64,000 bases of DNA from positions 62,001 through 126,000 of the forward strand of contig JAIYAR010000018.1 of the NCBI GenBank assembly GCA_027488985.1. The letters run 5' to 3'. The notes beneath the pieces are model-generated. The model made no database searches and was not told the DNA's origin. It worked only from the letters and a program-made list of their open reading frames with translations. Within the stretch, counting starts at the first letter, position 1. Every line of letters starts with the position of its first letter. The position numbers were made by a program, and so were the translations under genes. This document shows positions 44,092-52,441 of the stretch, one piece after another. Source of the DNA: Comamonadaceae bacterium. GTDB taxonomy: Bacteria > Pseudomonadota > Gammaproteobacteria > Burkholderiales > Burkholderiaceae_C.

Positions 44092-44370
44092 GGGCTTATT
44101 TTTTCAGACCTGGAGATCATGGGGGTGGGCATACGCGAAAGCCCCTTCACGCATAGCCGCCGGCATCCCGCCTACCGGAATAGAGCAACAGGATGCACGC
44201 GCTCGCCGCCTTCACTTGCAGCAACGCATTTATCTTGCAATGAAAGCATGGACAAAATGGAGTACAAGGGAATGAAAGTGATCGTTGCGCGATCTTCATC
44301 TCCATGATGGAAACTTTGCAACTGCTTTTGGAACCAACACACTTACTTCACGACAACCTACGCACCCGCC

Positions 44371-44811
44371 ATGAAAACCATCATTCAACTTTCCTGTATC
44401 ACTCTGGCCTTGTTAGCCCAAAGCGCTTTCGCGCAAAACGCGATTACTGCAGCTGCCGCCAAGGAAGAAGGTGCGGTCGTCACCTCCAGCGGCTTGGTCT
44501 ACCGCAGCCTCAAAGAAGGCAGCGGTGCCAGCCCCAAAGCCACCGACAAAGTTACGGTGCACTACAAGGGCACTTTCCCGGATGGCCGTGAATTCGACAG
44601 CTCTTACAAGCGGGGTCAACCGATTGACTTCCCGCTCAACGGAGTCATTGCCTGCTGGACCGAAGGTGTGCAGCGCATGAAAACCGGGGGCAAGGCCAAG
44701 CTGACCTGCCCGCCTGAAATTGCTTATGGCGCCCGGGGTGCGGGTGGAGTGATCCCCCCCAACTCCACGCTGGTGTTTGAGGTGGAGCTATTGGGCGTGA
44801 ACGGCAAATAA
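44371..44811 (+). CDS. Exported FKBP-type peptidyl-prolyl isomerase
   Basis: A 146-residue protein with a signal peptide (MKTIIQLSCITLALLAQSAFAQ) and a single FKBP domain: DKVTVHYKGTFPDGREFDSSY, VIACWTEGVQRMKTGGKAKL and IPPNSTLVFEVELLGV. It accelerates proline isomerisation during folding in the periplasm. It lies 279 bp downstream of the divergent phosphatase gene, in a gap with no gene I can support, and converges with the M14 peptidase gene (20 bp). Confidence 0.9.
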   Translation: MKTIIQLSCITLALLAQSAFAQNAITAAAAKEEGAVVTSSGLVYRSLKEGSGASPKATDKVTVHYKGTFPDGREFDSSYKRGQPIDFPLNGVIACWTEGVQRMKTGGKAKLTCPPEIAYGARGAGGVIPPNSTLVFEVELLGVNGK

Positions 44812-44831
44812 GCCGCCAGCCCTCCAGACGT

Positions 44832-45974
44832 TTAGACCGACCACTGCAACAAGGGCTGCAGCACGCTCGCCCCCAGCTTTCTGGAGCGCTGGCCGCTCCA
44901 GCCTGTGGTTGGGTCGGGCAGATTAGCGTTGTCCTTGAAGGGCATCTCAATGGTCAGAGCCATGCAGCCGAAGCGCTGGGCGATCCAATTGGTAGCCAGT
45001 GACATATTGGCCTGGCCGGCCGCCACGCGGCCGTAGTTGAGCGTGTCCTGAAAGTCGGGGCAGGCGCGCATCCAGTCGGTCTTGAAATCGTCTTCCAGCT
45101 CGGCAATGCGCGGGGTGTAGCCCGGCGTGCCTTCGGATCCGACCACGAAGTTGCAAGGCAGCGCCTCGTCACCATGCACGTCCAGGCACAAGTCCACGCC
45201 GGTGGCCTCCATGGCTTGACGCACCAGGGCCACTTCGGGCGAGCGCTCCATGCTGGGGGCTGCCCACTCACGGTTCAGGTTGGCGCCTGCGGCGTTGGTG
45301 CGCAGGTTGCCCAGCACCGCGCCATCCGGGTTCATGTGGGGCACCACATGGAAGTTACAGCGCTGCAGCAGGGTCCGGCTGACGGAGTCGTCGGCGTCCA
45401 GCAGACGTTCCAGAAAGCCTTCCACAAACCACTCGGCCATGGTCTCACCAGGGTGCTGACGGGCAATGACCCACACGTCTTTCTTGTCTTCTTCAGCCAC
45501 CAGACTGTGCACATCGGCAATGCGCAGAACACTCATGTCGCGCCCTTGCACAGTGGTCCCCAGTCGCTCGACCGTGACCAGTGAGGAGGCCGCAGCCGAG
45601 GCCAGCAGGTCCAGATGCTGCTCGTACGAGTAAGGCTCGAAGTAAGCGAAATAGATAGCGTTGGTTTGCGGCGTGACGCGCGCAGTCATGACCTCGCCGT
45701 CATAGCTGGTCTCAATGCGGCTCCAGTGCTGGCGGTCTTCGCTGGAAACCACCTGGTAGCCCTCCCAGCCCTTGGGGTAGGCGCATTGCTTGGCGTTCAT
45801 GAAGCGCAATGTCACCGGCTCGCCGGCCGCTCCATGCAGGCAAAAGTGGAACCACTGAGCAAATTCTGCCGCCGTATCCTGGCGGATGCGCAGCTGAATG
45901 TCGTGCGCCACGTCGAGCCGCAACACCTCGATAGCGCCGGAGTCGAAGTGAGAGGAAATAGAGAGTTGATTCAT
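44832..45974 (-). CDS. M14-family zinc carboxypeptidase (cytosolic type)
   Basis: A 380-residue metallopeptidase. An N-terminal beta-rich domain (about 1-120) precedes the catalytic domain, as in cytosolic carboxypeptidases. Zinc ligands are HPGE (H174, E177) and H267 in LDVHGDEALP; NPDG and NREW bind substrate; the general base is E342 in LTIEMPFKDN. There is no signal peptide. It is separated from the M48 gene by 61 bp that contain a repeat. Confidence 0.9.
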   Translation of the reverse strand: MNQLSISSHFDSGAIEVLRLDVAHDIQLRIRQDTAAEFAQWFHFCLHGAAGEPVTLRFMNAKQCAYPKGWEGYQVVSSEDRQHWSRIETSYDGEVMTARVTPQTNAIYFAYFEPYSYEQHLDLLASAAASSLVTVERLGTTVQGRDMSVLRIADVHSLVAEEDKKDVWVIARQHPGETMAEWFVEGFLERLLDADDSVSRTLLQRCNFHVVPHMNPDGAVLGNLRTNAAGANLNREWAAPSMERSPEVALVRQAMEATGVDLCLDVHGDEALPCNFVVGSEGTPGYTPRIAELEDDFKTDWMRACPDFQDTLNYGRVAAGQANMSLATNWIAQRFGCMALTIEMPFKDNANLPDPTTGWSGQRSRKLGASVLQPLLQWSV

Positions 45975-45988
45975 ATAGATTTCAGGCG

Positions 45989-46034
45989 TTAGCGCTTATG
46001 GAATATGCGCGAGCAGCTACTAAAAATATAGCGA
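45989..46034 (+). repeat. Comamonadaceae-type intergenic repeat (copy 4)
   Basis: TAGCGCTTATGGAATATGCG, then CGAGCAGCTACTAAAAATATAGCGAA. It fills the gap between the M14 and M48 peptidase genes. Confidence 0.8.
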
Positions 46035-46035
46035 A

Positions 46036-47532
46036 TTACTGCGGCAGTACGACTTTAACCATTTGCCCCTGCGTAGGCTCGCCACCACCATAGAAACCAT
46101 TGATCAAGCGCAACTGTTGCTCAGGTCGGGCAATCGGCGAAGTTCGGGCCAGCTCGGCAAAGCCGCCTTTGGGGTAAGGCACAGACTTGATCACCCAGGG
46201 CCTGGCAGCAGCCTTGTCTGCCGTGGTTAGTGCCCGGAAGCTGCCTTCGGCTTCACGCAGGCCGGCGCGCGAACGCGCCAGCGCGTTGGCATCTTTGGCG
46301 GTGGACTGCAGCAGGTACACCCGGTCTCCCGGCCCGGAGATGACCGTGGCTTCCAGTGCCACGGTGGTGCCATTGGAATTGGCACGCGCGCCGGTAAAGC
46401 GCGAGGCCTGCAAGCCATTGATGGTGGTGGGCTCCAACCTGCCCTGGGTGGGCTTGAGCAGGTTGCGCACCACGTCGGCGGGAGCCTTGCCGGCCTGGGC
46501 CGGCACTACGCGCACCAGCAGCGCGGCGTCACGGGCCGTGTTGATGAAGGCGAGTTGCTCGGCCTCGTTCTGGATGTACCAGCCGGCAGGCGCGGTGAGA
46601 GCCAAGCCCAAAGGCTCGTGGTAGAAATTGCGCCCCCGCACAAGACCTTGGTCCGGGCTGTCGCCGAAGTTCATGTTGCTGATGGCTTGCAGGTAGCGGG
46701 CGCGGCCCTCGTCGTTGTAGCGGTCCTTGCTCTGGTACTGCGCGGCCAGACGGGTAATGGTTTCCAGGCGCTGATCATTGCTCGGGTGGGATGCCAGCCA
46801 GTCGCCCTTGCTAGGCACGGGGCGCCCTTCAGCCTTGGCCTGGTCGACGGCAAACAGCTCCTGATTTTTGAGGACCTTGATGACGTCGATCATGTTGCGC
46901 GGGTCGTAGCGGGTGCGGTACAGATATTCGGCACCCAGGCCATCCGCCTGCAACTCCTGCTCCCGCCCGTAAGACGCGATGTAGCCCGCCGCCACGTTTT
47001 GCGACACCTGACCTGCCAGTTGCCCGGCACCGGTGACGCCGTAGGCCTCTGCCACCGCGCCCAGAACGCTGGCAGCAAACACGCCCAAGCCCGCGTTTTG
47101 CTGGCTCGTGGCGCGCTGCGCACCATGGCGGGCGGTAACGTGGCCGATCTCATGGCCGATCACCCCGGCCAAGTCGGCCTCGCTCTCCATGTAGGCCATG
47201 ATGCCGCGCGTCACATACACATAGCCACCCGGCAGCGCAAAGGCGTTGATCTCGGGGCTGTCCAGCACCGTGAAGCGCCATTGCAACTGCGTGCGGTGGC
47301 TTTGGGCGGCCAGCTTCTGCCCCAAGGCGTTCACATAGGCCTGCAGTTCCGGGTTCTTGACCACACCGTATTCCTGCAGCACCTGCTGGTGCCCTTTGGC
47401 CCCCTCGGCCAACTCGGCCTCTTCACTCATGGCTGACCGCTCGGTCTGGCCGGTCACAGGGTTGACCACATTGGTGCCGCAAGCCACCAGCAATGCGCTA
47501 CTTACGAGCGCCAAACTCCACCAGGAACGCAT
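46036..47532 (-). CDS. M48-family metalloprotease lipoprotein (BepA/LoiP-like)
   Basis: A 498-residue periplasmic protease with a lipoprotein signal (lipobox LVAC, C18) and the zinc motif HEIGH (127-131). INAFALPGGYVYVTRGIMAYM precedes it, as in M48 outer-membrane quality-control proteases. The C-terminal 200 residues, after the protease core, resemble a TPR-less BepA/YfgC-type extension. I use the ATG at 47532 (AAAGG upstream); an ATG at 47565 and a TTG at 47571 lengthen the n-region. Confidence 0.88.
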   Translation of the reverse strand: MRSWWSLALVSSALLVACGTNVVNPVTGQTERSAMSEEAELAEGAKGHQQVLQEYGVVKNPELQAYVNALGQKLAAQSHRTQLQWRFTVLDSPEINAFALPGGYVYVTRGIMAYMESEADLAGVIGHEIGHVTARHGAQRATSQQNAGLGVFAASVLGAVAEAYGVTGAGQLAGQVSQNVAAGYIASYGREQELQADGLGAEYLYRTRYDPRNMIDVIKVLKNQELFAVDQAKAEGRPVPSKGDWLASHPSNDQRLETITRLAAQYQSKDRYNDEGRARYLQAISNMNFGDSPDQGLVRGRNFYHEPLGLALTAPAGWYIQNEAEQLAFINTARDAALLVRVVPAQAGKAPADVVRNLLKPTQGRLEPTTINGLQASRFTGARANSNGTTVALEATVISGPGDRVYLLQSTAKDANALARSRAGLREAEGSFRALTTADKAAARPWVIKSVPYPKGGFAELARTSPIARPEQQLRLINGFYGGGEPTQGQMVKVVLPQ

Positions 47533-47574
47533 GAAAAAGCCTTTGTTTACGCGCCGCAGCGCCATGCACAAATT

Positions 47575-48576
47575 TTAGGAGAGTCCGGTCGGCCCTTCGT
47601 GCCATTCCGTACGATTGCGCCCTGCCGACTTGGCACGGTACAGGGCCAGATCCGCCTGGTGCAACAAACGGGTGAGGAACACCATATCGCGCCCCTGGTG
47701 CAGCGTCTGTTGGGCGCATGACACCCCGATGCTGACGGTGATCGACTTCTGGCTGACCTTCACGTCCTGCACTAACGCATGCACGCGCTGGGCAATGGCG
47801 CTGGCCCCATCCGGCCCCGCGCCGGGCAGCCAAAGGGCAAACTCTTCGCCACCATAACGCACCACCACATCGCTGCCACGTTTGCTGGCTTGCAGCTGGC
47901 GGGCCAACTCCTGCAACACCCGGTCGCCCTCGTCGTGACCGCAGGTGTCGTTGACCCGCTTGAAGTGGTCTACGTCCACCATCAACAATGCCGCCGGCGT
48001 GCCCAGCTCGGATTGCAATTGCCATTGCTCCACGGCGTGCTCCAGCGCCCGCCGGTTACCCACCCGGGTAAGGGGGTCGGTCAGGCTCAAGACAGAGAGT
48101 TCCCGGTTTTGGGATTCGACGCTTTGGGTGTGCTGCGACAACTGCTGGTGTATCGACCGCAGCTCGGCATTGGCATGCGACAACTCGGTCGCCAGACGTT
48201 GCGCGCGGCCCCTCGCCTCCACCAACTCTGCTTCAAACCTGCTCCGTTCAAGGGCTACAAAAAACACCCAGAAAATGCACTCTTGCTCGTCCCAATGTCC
48301 ACGCCGGCCATTCACCATCACCGGCACCCGGTCACCAGACGCGTTATTGAGGTGCAGGTACAGCTCATGCACGGTGCCATTACGCAACATCAACGGCCAT
48401 ACATGGGTTTGCAAAAAAATCCGGCTGGGCGCGGGAAGCAGACAATCCAGGTAGCGGCCACGCCACTGATCCGCTGTGCCACCTACTAAGGCCAAGAGAT
48501 CCAAATTTGCAGTGATGATGTGGCCTTGGGCGTCAGTGACGAGTACCGGGCTGGGTAGCAGATCCAGACGATCCAT
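47575..48576 (-). CDS. PAS-GGDEF diguanylate cyclase linked to an RsbQ-like hydrolase
   Basis: A 333-residue cytoplasmic protein: a PAS domain (about 3-110, LLPSPVLVTDAQGHIITANLD), a coiled coil (about 110-160) and a GGDEF domain with RYGGEEF (GGEEF at 242-246). The start is the ATG at 48576; a TTG at 48609 would overlap the upstream gene's stop (TTGA) and add 11 residues. The upstream gene encodes an RsbQ-like hydrolase, whose known partner in Bacillus is a PAS protein. It thus probably converts an RsbQ-PAS signal into c-di-GMP. Confidence 0.87.
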   Translation of the reverse strand: MDRLDLLPSPVLVTDAQGHIITANLDLLALVGGTADQWRGRYLDCLLPAPSRIFLQTHVWPLMLRNGTVHELYLHLNNASGDRVPVMVNGRRGHWDEQECIFWVFFVALERSRFEAELVEARGRAQRLATELSHANAELRSIHQQLSQHTQSVESQNRELSVLSLTDPLTRVGNRRALEHAVEQWQLQSELGTPAALLMVDVDHFKRVNDTCGHDEGDRVLQELARQLQASKRGSDVVVRYGGEEFALWLPGAGPDGASAIAQRVHALVQDVKVSQKSITVSIGVSCAQQTLHQGRDMVFLTRLLHQADLALYRAKSAGRNRTEWHEGPTGLS

Positions 48577-48605
48577 GAGTCGGGGGCTCGGCAGTTCCGC
48601 GAGGC

Positions 48606-49412
48606 TCAAACCGGCGTGGCCAGATACGCTTTCATGGCATCCACCACCAAGTGCGGGTGAGACATGTGGCTGCAGTGGCCCACCACATCCAGCACCTGCA
48701 AGGTGCTGTTGCGCAGGTGCTGGTGCAGGTATTCACCCACCTCCACCGGTGCCAGTGCGTCGTAGCGGTGCTGCAGGATGAGGCTGGGGCAACTCACATG
48801 GGGCAGGTCCGCCCGGTTGTCGGCATAAAACGCGGCTTCCGCGAAGATGCGGGCAATCACCGGATCGGTCGAGCAAAAGCTCTCCGAGAGGTTGCTGGCC
48901 ACCGGCCCGCCCCCTTTTTCACCCGAGATCACGGGGGTCAAATAGTTCGCCCAGCCGATGTAGTTTTGGTCCATCAGGGCGAGCAGGCCTTCCAGATCGG
49001 TGCGCTCAAAGCCGCCTACGTAATCGGGCGGTTGGTTCATGAAGCAGGGCGACGGGCCGACCATGATCATGCGGTCAAACAAGCCCGGCCGCGCAATCGA
49101 TGCAAGCAGGCCGATCGAACTGCTTACCGAGTGACCCACATACGTGACGCCAGAGGTCAGGCCCAAAGCGTCGCAGACGTCCAGCACATCCTGGGCATAG
49201 CCGTTCAGCGTGCTGTAGCGGCGATGGTCAAATGCCGTGATATCTGATTGGCCACTGCCCACATAGTCAAACAGCACCTGCCTGTAACCGTCGGCAAAGG
49301 ACGGCACCACCTCTGACCACATGTGTTGGTTGCAGCCAAAGCCATGGGCGTAAAGCAACACTTTGTCACCTTCGCCTGTCACATGGACGTTATTGCGGTT
49401 CAAGACATTCAT
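48606..49412 (-). CDS. rsbQ: RsbQ-like alpha/beta-hydrolase
   Basis: A 268-residue alpha/beta-hydrolase closely similar along its length to Bacillus subtilis RsbQ, which activates the PAS phosphatase RsbP under energy stress. Shared blocks include HGFGCNQHMW, LFDYVGSGQSD, GYAQDVLDVCDAL, FCSTDPVIAR and GHCSHMSHP. The triad is complete: S95 (GHSVS), D218, H246, one off from RsbQ numbering as I recall it. The likely task is to make a small ligand for the adjacent PAS-GGDEF protein. The ATG at 49412 has GGAG upstream. Confidence 0.87.
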   Translation of the reverse strand: MNVLNRNNVHVTGEGDKVLLYAHGFGCNQHMWSEVVPSFADGYRQVLFDYVGSGQSDITAFDHRRYSTLNGYAQDVLDVCDALGLTSGVTYVGHSVSSSIGLLASIARPGLFDRMIMVGPSPCFMNQPPDYVGGFERTDLEGLLALMDQNYIGWANYLTPVISGEKGGGPVASNLSESFCSTDPVIARIFAEAAFYADNRADLPHVSCPSLILQHRYDALAPVEVGEYLHQHLRNSTLQVLDVVGHCSHMSHPHLVVDAMKAYLATPV

Positions 49413-49858
49413 AGGCAAGGCTCCGGTTGCCAGCGTTGGGATGCCAAGCAGTCTAGGCCAAAAATCCTGCTTGCGGCAAGAAAACCATGCTGCACTGCTC
49501 GCACGCAGGTTGGTGGGCAGGTGGCCCGGGGATACGTGTGTAATTGAATTCGAGGGGAGGGATCACCTGTGTGGGGGATACTCGAATCAGTTTCGAATGG
49601 GCACAATGCAGGGCAAGCAGTCCATCACAAAAACACCCGATTGGGGGATGTTCAATCTGGCTCCGAGGTGCAAAAATCGTGAAATCAGTGGCTCACTCCA
49701 TTACCTGCAAAGTGCAGGATTTGTCGGAACTTTGATCGCTGTTCAAACGCACTTGAATAACTCGAAGATTGATGTTGCGAACGACTTTCCAGCGCTGTTT
49801 GCGCCCAGTTTATCCCGCGACCTCCAGAATATCCCGCAGATTCTGCGGCATACATTAC
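49413..49858. other. 446-bp gap without a supported gene
   Basis: Open frames here (including one of 166 codons starting inside the RsbQ-like gene) have no signal peptide, family motif or ribosome site. The stretch is A+T-richer than its surroundings. It holds no attC or attI that I can recognise, although the cassette's left boundary follows it directly. Promoter sequences for the divergent genes are expected but not evident. Confidence 0.5.
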
Positions 49859-49859
49859 G

Positions 49860-50557
49860 TTAGGCCTCACGGGCACAACCCCACTTAGGAACCGACACAT
49901 GTTCAACGCGCCACTCATCGCCCTCGCCCTCTGCTCCCTCATTGCAACGACTTCCGTGGCTGCAGCGAGCAAGTACGACTCCGAGGTTTCGGCATGGAAG
50001 ACCTACGAAGATGTTGCGAAGTGGTTGAAGACCAACTTTGTCTTTGATCGGAACAGGCAAGCACAGGCACTTGCTCAACTGCGGCAAGTTGGTCCAAATG
50101 GCGCGCTGACCAGAAGGCCGGAGGCGCTGTTTGAACAACGCCGTGGGTATTGCCGCGACGCCGCTGGCTTTGCCAAGGATGCGCTGAACCGGATCAATCC
50201 AGAGCACCAAGCTCGTTACGTATTTATCAAAAACAAATATGGGCCACCCAATCATTGGGTGACGGGTTTCAACGTCAACGGCAAGCTATATGTCATCGAC
50301 TACGGGTCCGGCAATCACTGGAAAGCCATGGAGGGAGTGCACGGCCCCTACGAGTCACTCGAAAACTACAAAGAATTTCTCGCATCGCTGAGCATCAGGA
50401 ACTTTGACCCGGAACTGGTCACTTGGCGTGACATCGAGGGACAGGAGGACTAGGTAGTAGACAAAGAGACGCGTCAAGCGTGAGCGAGTGAGGCCTAACC
50501 ACTCGTTCGACCGGACCTGCTACGGCGCACGCCTACATGGGCCGGTTAACTCGAACG
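49860..50557 (+). mobile_element. Solitary integron-type gene cassette
   Basis: The left boundary is GTTAGGC (49859-49865), one gene lies inside, and a 71-bp attC follows. The left-end GTTAGGC is the exact complement of the attC R'' box GCCTAAC (50493-50499), as expected when a circular cassette is opened at G^TT. The right flank reads GTTAACG, which no longer complements R'', so the last bases belong to the recipient DNA. No integrase or second cassette is in the window. This fits insertion at a secondary site or a stripped integron. Confidence 0.75.
49899..50453 (+). CDS. Cassette gene: exported transglutaminase-like protein
   Basis: A 184-residue protein with a signal peptide (MFNAPLIALALCSLIATTSVAA). 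The mature part has a plausible transglutaminase/papain-like triad: Cys85 in RRGYCRDAAGFA, His119 in NHWVTGF and Asp134 in YVIDYGSG, in the order and spacing that fold uses. AGGA lies 9 bp before the ATG and 25 bp after the cassette's left boundary. It is the only gene of the cassette. A cysteine protease, amidase or transpeptidase role is possible. I do not recognise a named family. Confidence 0.75.
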   Translation: MFNAPLIALALCSLIATTSVAAASKYDSEVSAWKTYEDVAKWLKTNFVFDRNRQAQALAQLRQVGPNGALTRRPEALFEQRRGYCRDAAGFAKDALNRINPEHQARYVFIKNKYGPPNHWVTGFNVNGKLYVIDYGSGNHWKAMEGVHGPYESLENYKEFLASLSIRNFDPELVTWRDIEGQED

Positions 50558-50563
50558 TTAACG
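50493..50563 (+). repeat. attC recombination site (59-base-element type)
   Basis: R'' is GCCTAAC (50493-50499), L'' CGTTCGACCGG (50504-50514), L' CCGGTTAACTCGAAC (50542-50556) and R' GTTAACG (50557-50563). The order and the TTAACTC block match known attC sites such as that of aadA. The arms pair with an offset of unpaired bases, as real attC sites do. The cut point would be after G50557. Confidence 0.75.
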
Positions 50564-50628
50564 ACTGCTTCGAAGCGCACCTTATGACTGCAATCAGCCT
50601 AAAGCTGAATTCCACCCCATCCCCCAGT

Positions 50629-50745
50629 CAGGTGGTGTGACCCGCGGGAGCAGGCCGCACTCGCGGTTGCCACAGAGCAGGCGTACCAGCCAAGCCAAAG
50701 CAGCAGCCCGCGAAGCGAGCCGGAGAACGCGGGTCACGCCGCCTG
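50629..50745. repeat. 117-bp element with 18-bp terminal inverted repeats
   Basis: CAGGTGGTGTGACCCGCG (50629-50646) and CGCGGGTCACGCCGCCTG (50728-50745) pair over 18 bp; the two exceptions are G-T pairs. The middle is G+C-rich with no gene. It could be a mini-mobile element or a large folded RNA segment. It lies between the cassette and a Comamonadaceae repeat. The gap 50558-50891 holds nothing else I can name. Confidence 0.55.
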
Positions 50746-50790
50746 CCGTGCGCGCACCAACGCCGCCCATAAGCAATTCAGCACAAAACC

Positions 50791-50842
50791 AGCCCCTGGC
50801 GCTCATGGAACATGCGCAAGCAGCTACAAAAATAATAGCGCC
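50791..50842 (+). repeat. Comamonadaceae-type intergenic repeat (copy 5)
   Basis: CTGGCGCTCATGGAACATGC, then GCAAGCAGCTACAAAAATAATAGCGCC. It lies 50 bp upstream of the dbpA start. Confidence 0.8.
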
Positions 50843-50891
50843 AACCTACATCAAGCAACCCCACGCAAACCGCACCGCCGATAATCGGGGC

Positions 50892-52274
50892 ATGACTGCT
50901 TTCTCCTCCCTCCCCCTCGCACCTGCCACGCTGGCCAACTTGCAACAGCTGGGCTTTGATGCCATGACGCCCATCCAGGCCGCCAGCCTGCCCGTGGCCC
51001 TGGCCGGCAAAGACCTGATTGCCCAGGCCAAAACCGGCAGCGGCAAGACGGCCGCTTTTGCCTTGCCCCTGCTGGCCAAGCTCAACCCCCGCTGGTTTGC
51101 CGTGCAAGCCATGGTGCTGTGCCCCACCCGTGAGCTGGCAGACCAGGTGACGGTGGAAATCCGCCGCCTGGCCCGCGCCCAGGACAACATCAAGGTCGTG
51201 ACCCTGTGCGGCGGCGTGGCCACACGCGGCCAACGCGCTTCACTGGAAAACGGCGCACATATCGTGGTGGGCACACCCGGCCGCATCATGGACCTGCTGG
51301 AGCGCGAGTACCTCACGCTGGAAGGGCTGAACACCCTCGTGCTGGACGAAGCCGACCGCATGCTGGACATGGGCTTTTTTGACGACATCGTGACCGTGGC
51401 ACGCCAGTGCCCCAAGGAACGCCAGACCCTGCTGTTCTCGGCCACCTACCCCGAAGGCATCGAGAAGCTGGCCAAGCAGTTCATGCAAGACCCGCAGCAG
51501 ATCAAAGTGGAAGCGCCGGTGGCCGACAACACCATTGAGCAGCGCTTTTTTGAGGTGGACCGCGAATCCCGCTTCAGCACGGTGAGCAGCATCCTGAACC
51601 ATTTCCGCCCGGTGAGCATGATTGCGTTTTGCAACACCAAGCAGCAATCCAACGAGCTGGTGGACAAACTGGTGGCCGAGGGCTTTGTGGCCCAGGCCCT
51701 GCACGGCGACCTGGACCAGCGCGAGCGCGACCAGGTGCTGGCGCAGTTTGCCAACCGCAGCTGCTCGGTATTGGTGGCGACCGATGTGGCATCGCGCGGG
51801 CTGGATGTGAAAGAGCTGGACATCGTGATCAACGTAGACATCACGCCAGACCCCGAAGTGCATGTGCACCGCATTGGCCGTACCGGCCGCGCGGGCGTAA
51901 AAGGCCTGGCCGTGAGCTTGGCCAGCATGCGTGAAATGGGCGCGGTGGGCAAGATTGAGCAGTACCAGAACGCGCCCTCGGTGTGGCACAAGCTCGACGA
52001 GCTGACCCCCACGGGCTCAGGCCGCTTGCTGCCCCCCATGGTCACTGTGCAGATTGCCGGCGGCCGCAAGGAAAAAATCCGCCCCGGCGACGTGCTGGGC
52101 GCGCTCACCAACGACGAGGGCGGCCCCGCCTTCACCCGTGAGCAGATTGGCAAGATCCAGGTCACCGAGTTCTGCACCTTTGTGGGTGTGGCCCGTGATG
52201 TGGCCCAGGCTGCCTGCAACAAGCTCAACGCCGGCCGCGTCAAGGGCAAAAGCGTGCGAGCACGTCTGCTGTAA
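50892..52274 (+). CDS. dbpA: ATP-dependent RNA helicase DbpA
   Basis: A 460-residue DEAD-box helicase: Walker A AKTGSGKT (46-53), VLDEADRM (DEAD at 152-155), FSATYP, HRIGRTGRAG. The C-terminal 75 residues (PPMVTVQIAGGRKEKIRPGDVLGAL) form the DbpA RNA-binding domain that recognises helix 92 of 23S rRNA, so the role is 50S subunit assembly. The start is the ATG at 50892; upstream in-frame codons cover repeats and a non-conserved Arg/Ala-rich stretch. Confidence 0.95.
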   Translation: MTAFSSLPLAPATLANLQQLGFDAMTPIQAASLPVALAGKDLIAQAKTGSGKTAAFALPLLAKLNPRWFAVQAMVLCPTRELADQVTVEIRRLARAQDNIKVVTLCGGVATRGQRASLENGAHIVVGTPGRIMDLLEREYLTLEGLNTLVLDEADRMLDMGFFDDIVTVARQCPKERQTLLFSATYPEGIEKLAKQFMQDPQQIKVEAPVADNTIEQRFFEVDRESRFSTVSSILNHFRPVSMIAFCNTKQQSNELVDKLVAEGFVAQALHGDLDQRERDQVLAQFANRSCSVLVATDVASRGLDVKELDIVINVDITPDPEVHVHRIGRTGRAGVKGLAVSLASMREMGAVGKIEQYQNAPSVWHKLDELTPTGSGRLLPPMVTVQIAGGRKEKIRPGDVLGALTNDEGGPAFTREQIGKIQVTEFCTFVGVARDVAQAACNKLNAGRVKGKSVRARLL

Positions 52275-52300
52275 AACGACGTTGGGTAGTGACGGGAAAG

Positions 52301-52319
52301 AAGCCGGTTTATCCGGCTT
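52301..52319 (+). terminator. Short hairpin after dbpA
   Basis: A 7-bp stem (AAGCCGG / CCGGCTT) with a TTTAT loop, 26 bp after the dbpA stop. The following T-run is short (TTTGT), so termination efficiency may be low. Confidence 0.5.
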
Positions 52320-52441
52320 TGTAAGGGAAATTCCTACACGTTTTCCAGACAGTGTCTGACTCCATTTTTTGGAGCCGGTGGCTACAGTTCCTCCAAGCGC
52401 CAAAGTAACCAGCTGGCGCAAACTTTCACCGGAGAACTGCC

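Noticed and set aside
44092..44370. Two short open frames (83 and 62 codons) in the gap before the FKBP gene
   Set aside because: No ribosome site or family; one overlaps the start region of the divergent phosphatase gene.
49700..49859. A second attC or an attI to the left of the cassette
   Set aside because: The cassette's left end follows a stretch with no TTAACTC-like L' box or RYYYAAC box at attC spacing, and no integrase is near.
49363..49863. Open frame of 166 codons on the plus strand before the cassette
   Set aside because: It starts inside the RsbQ-like gene, has no family motif and ends at the cassette boundary by chance.
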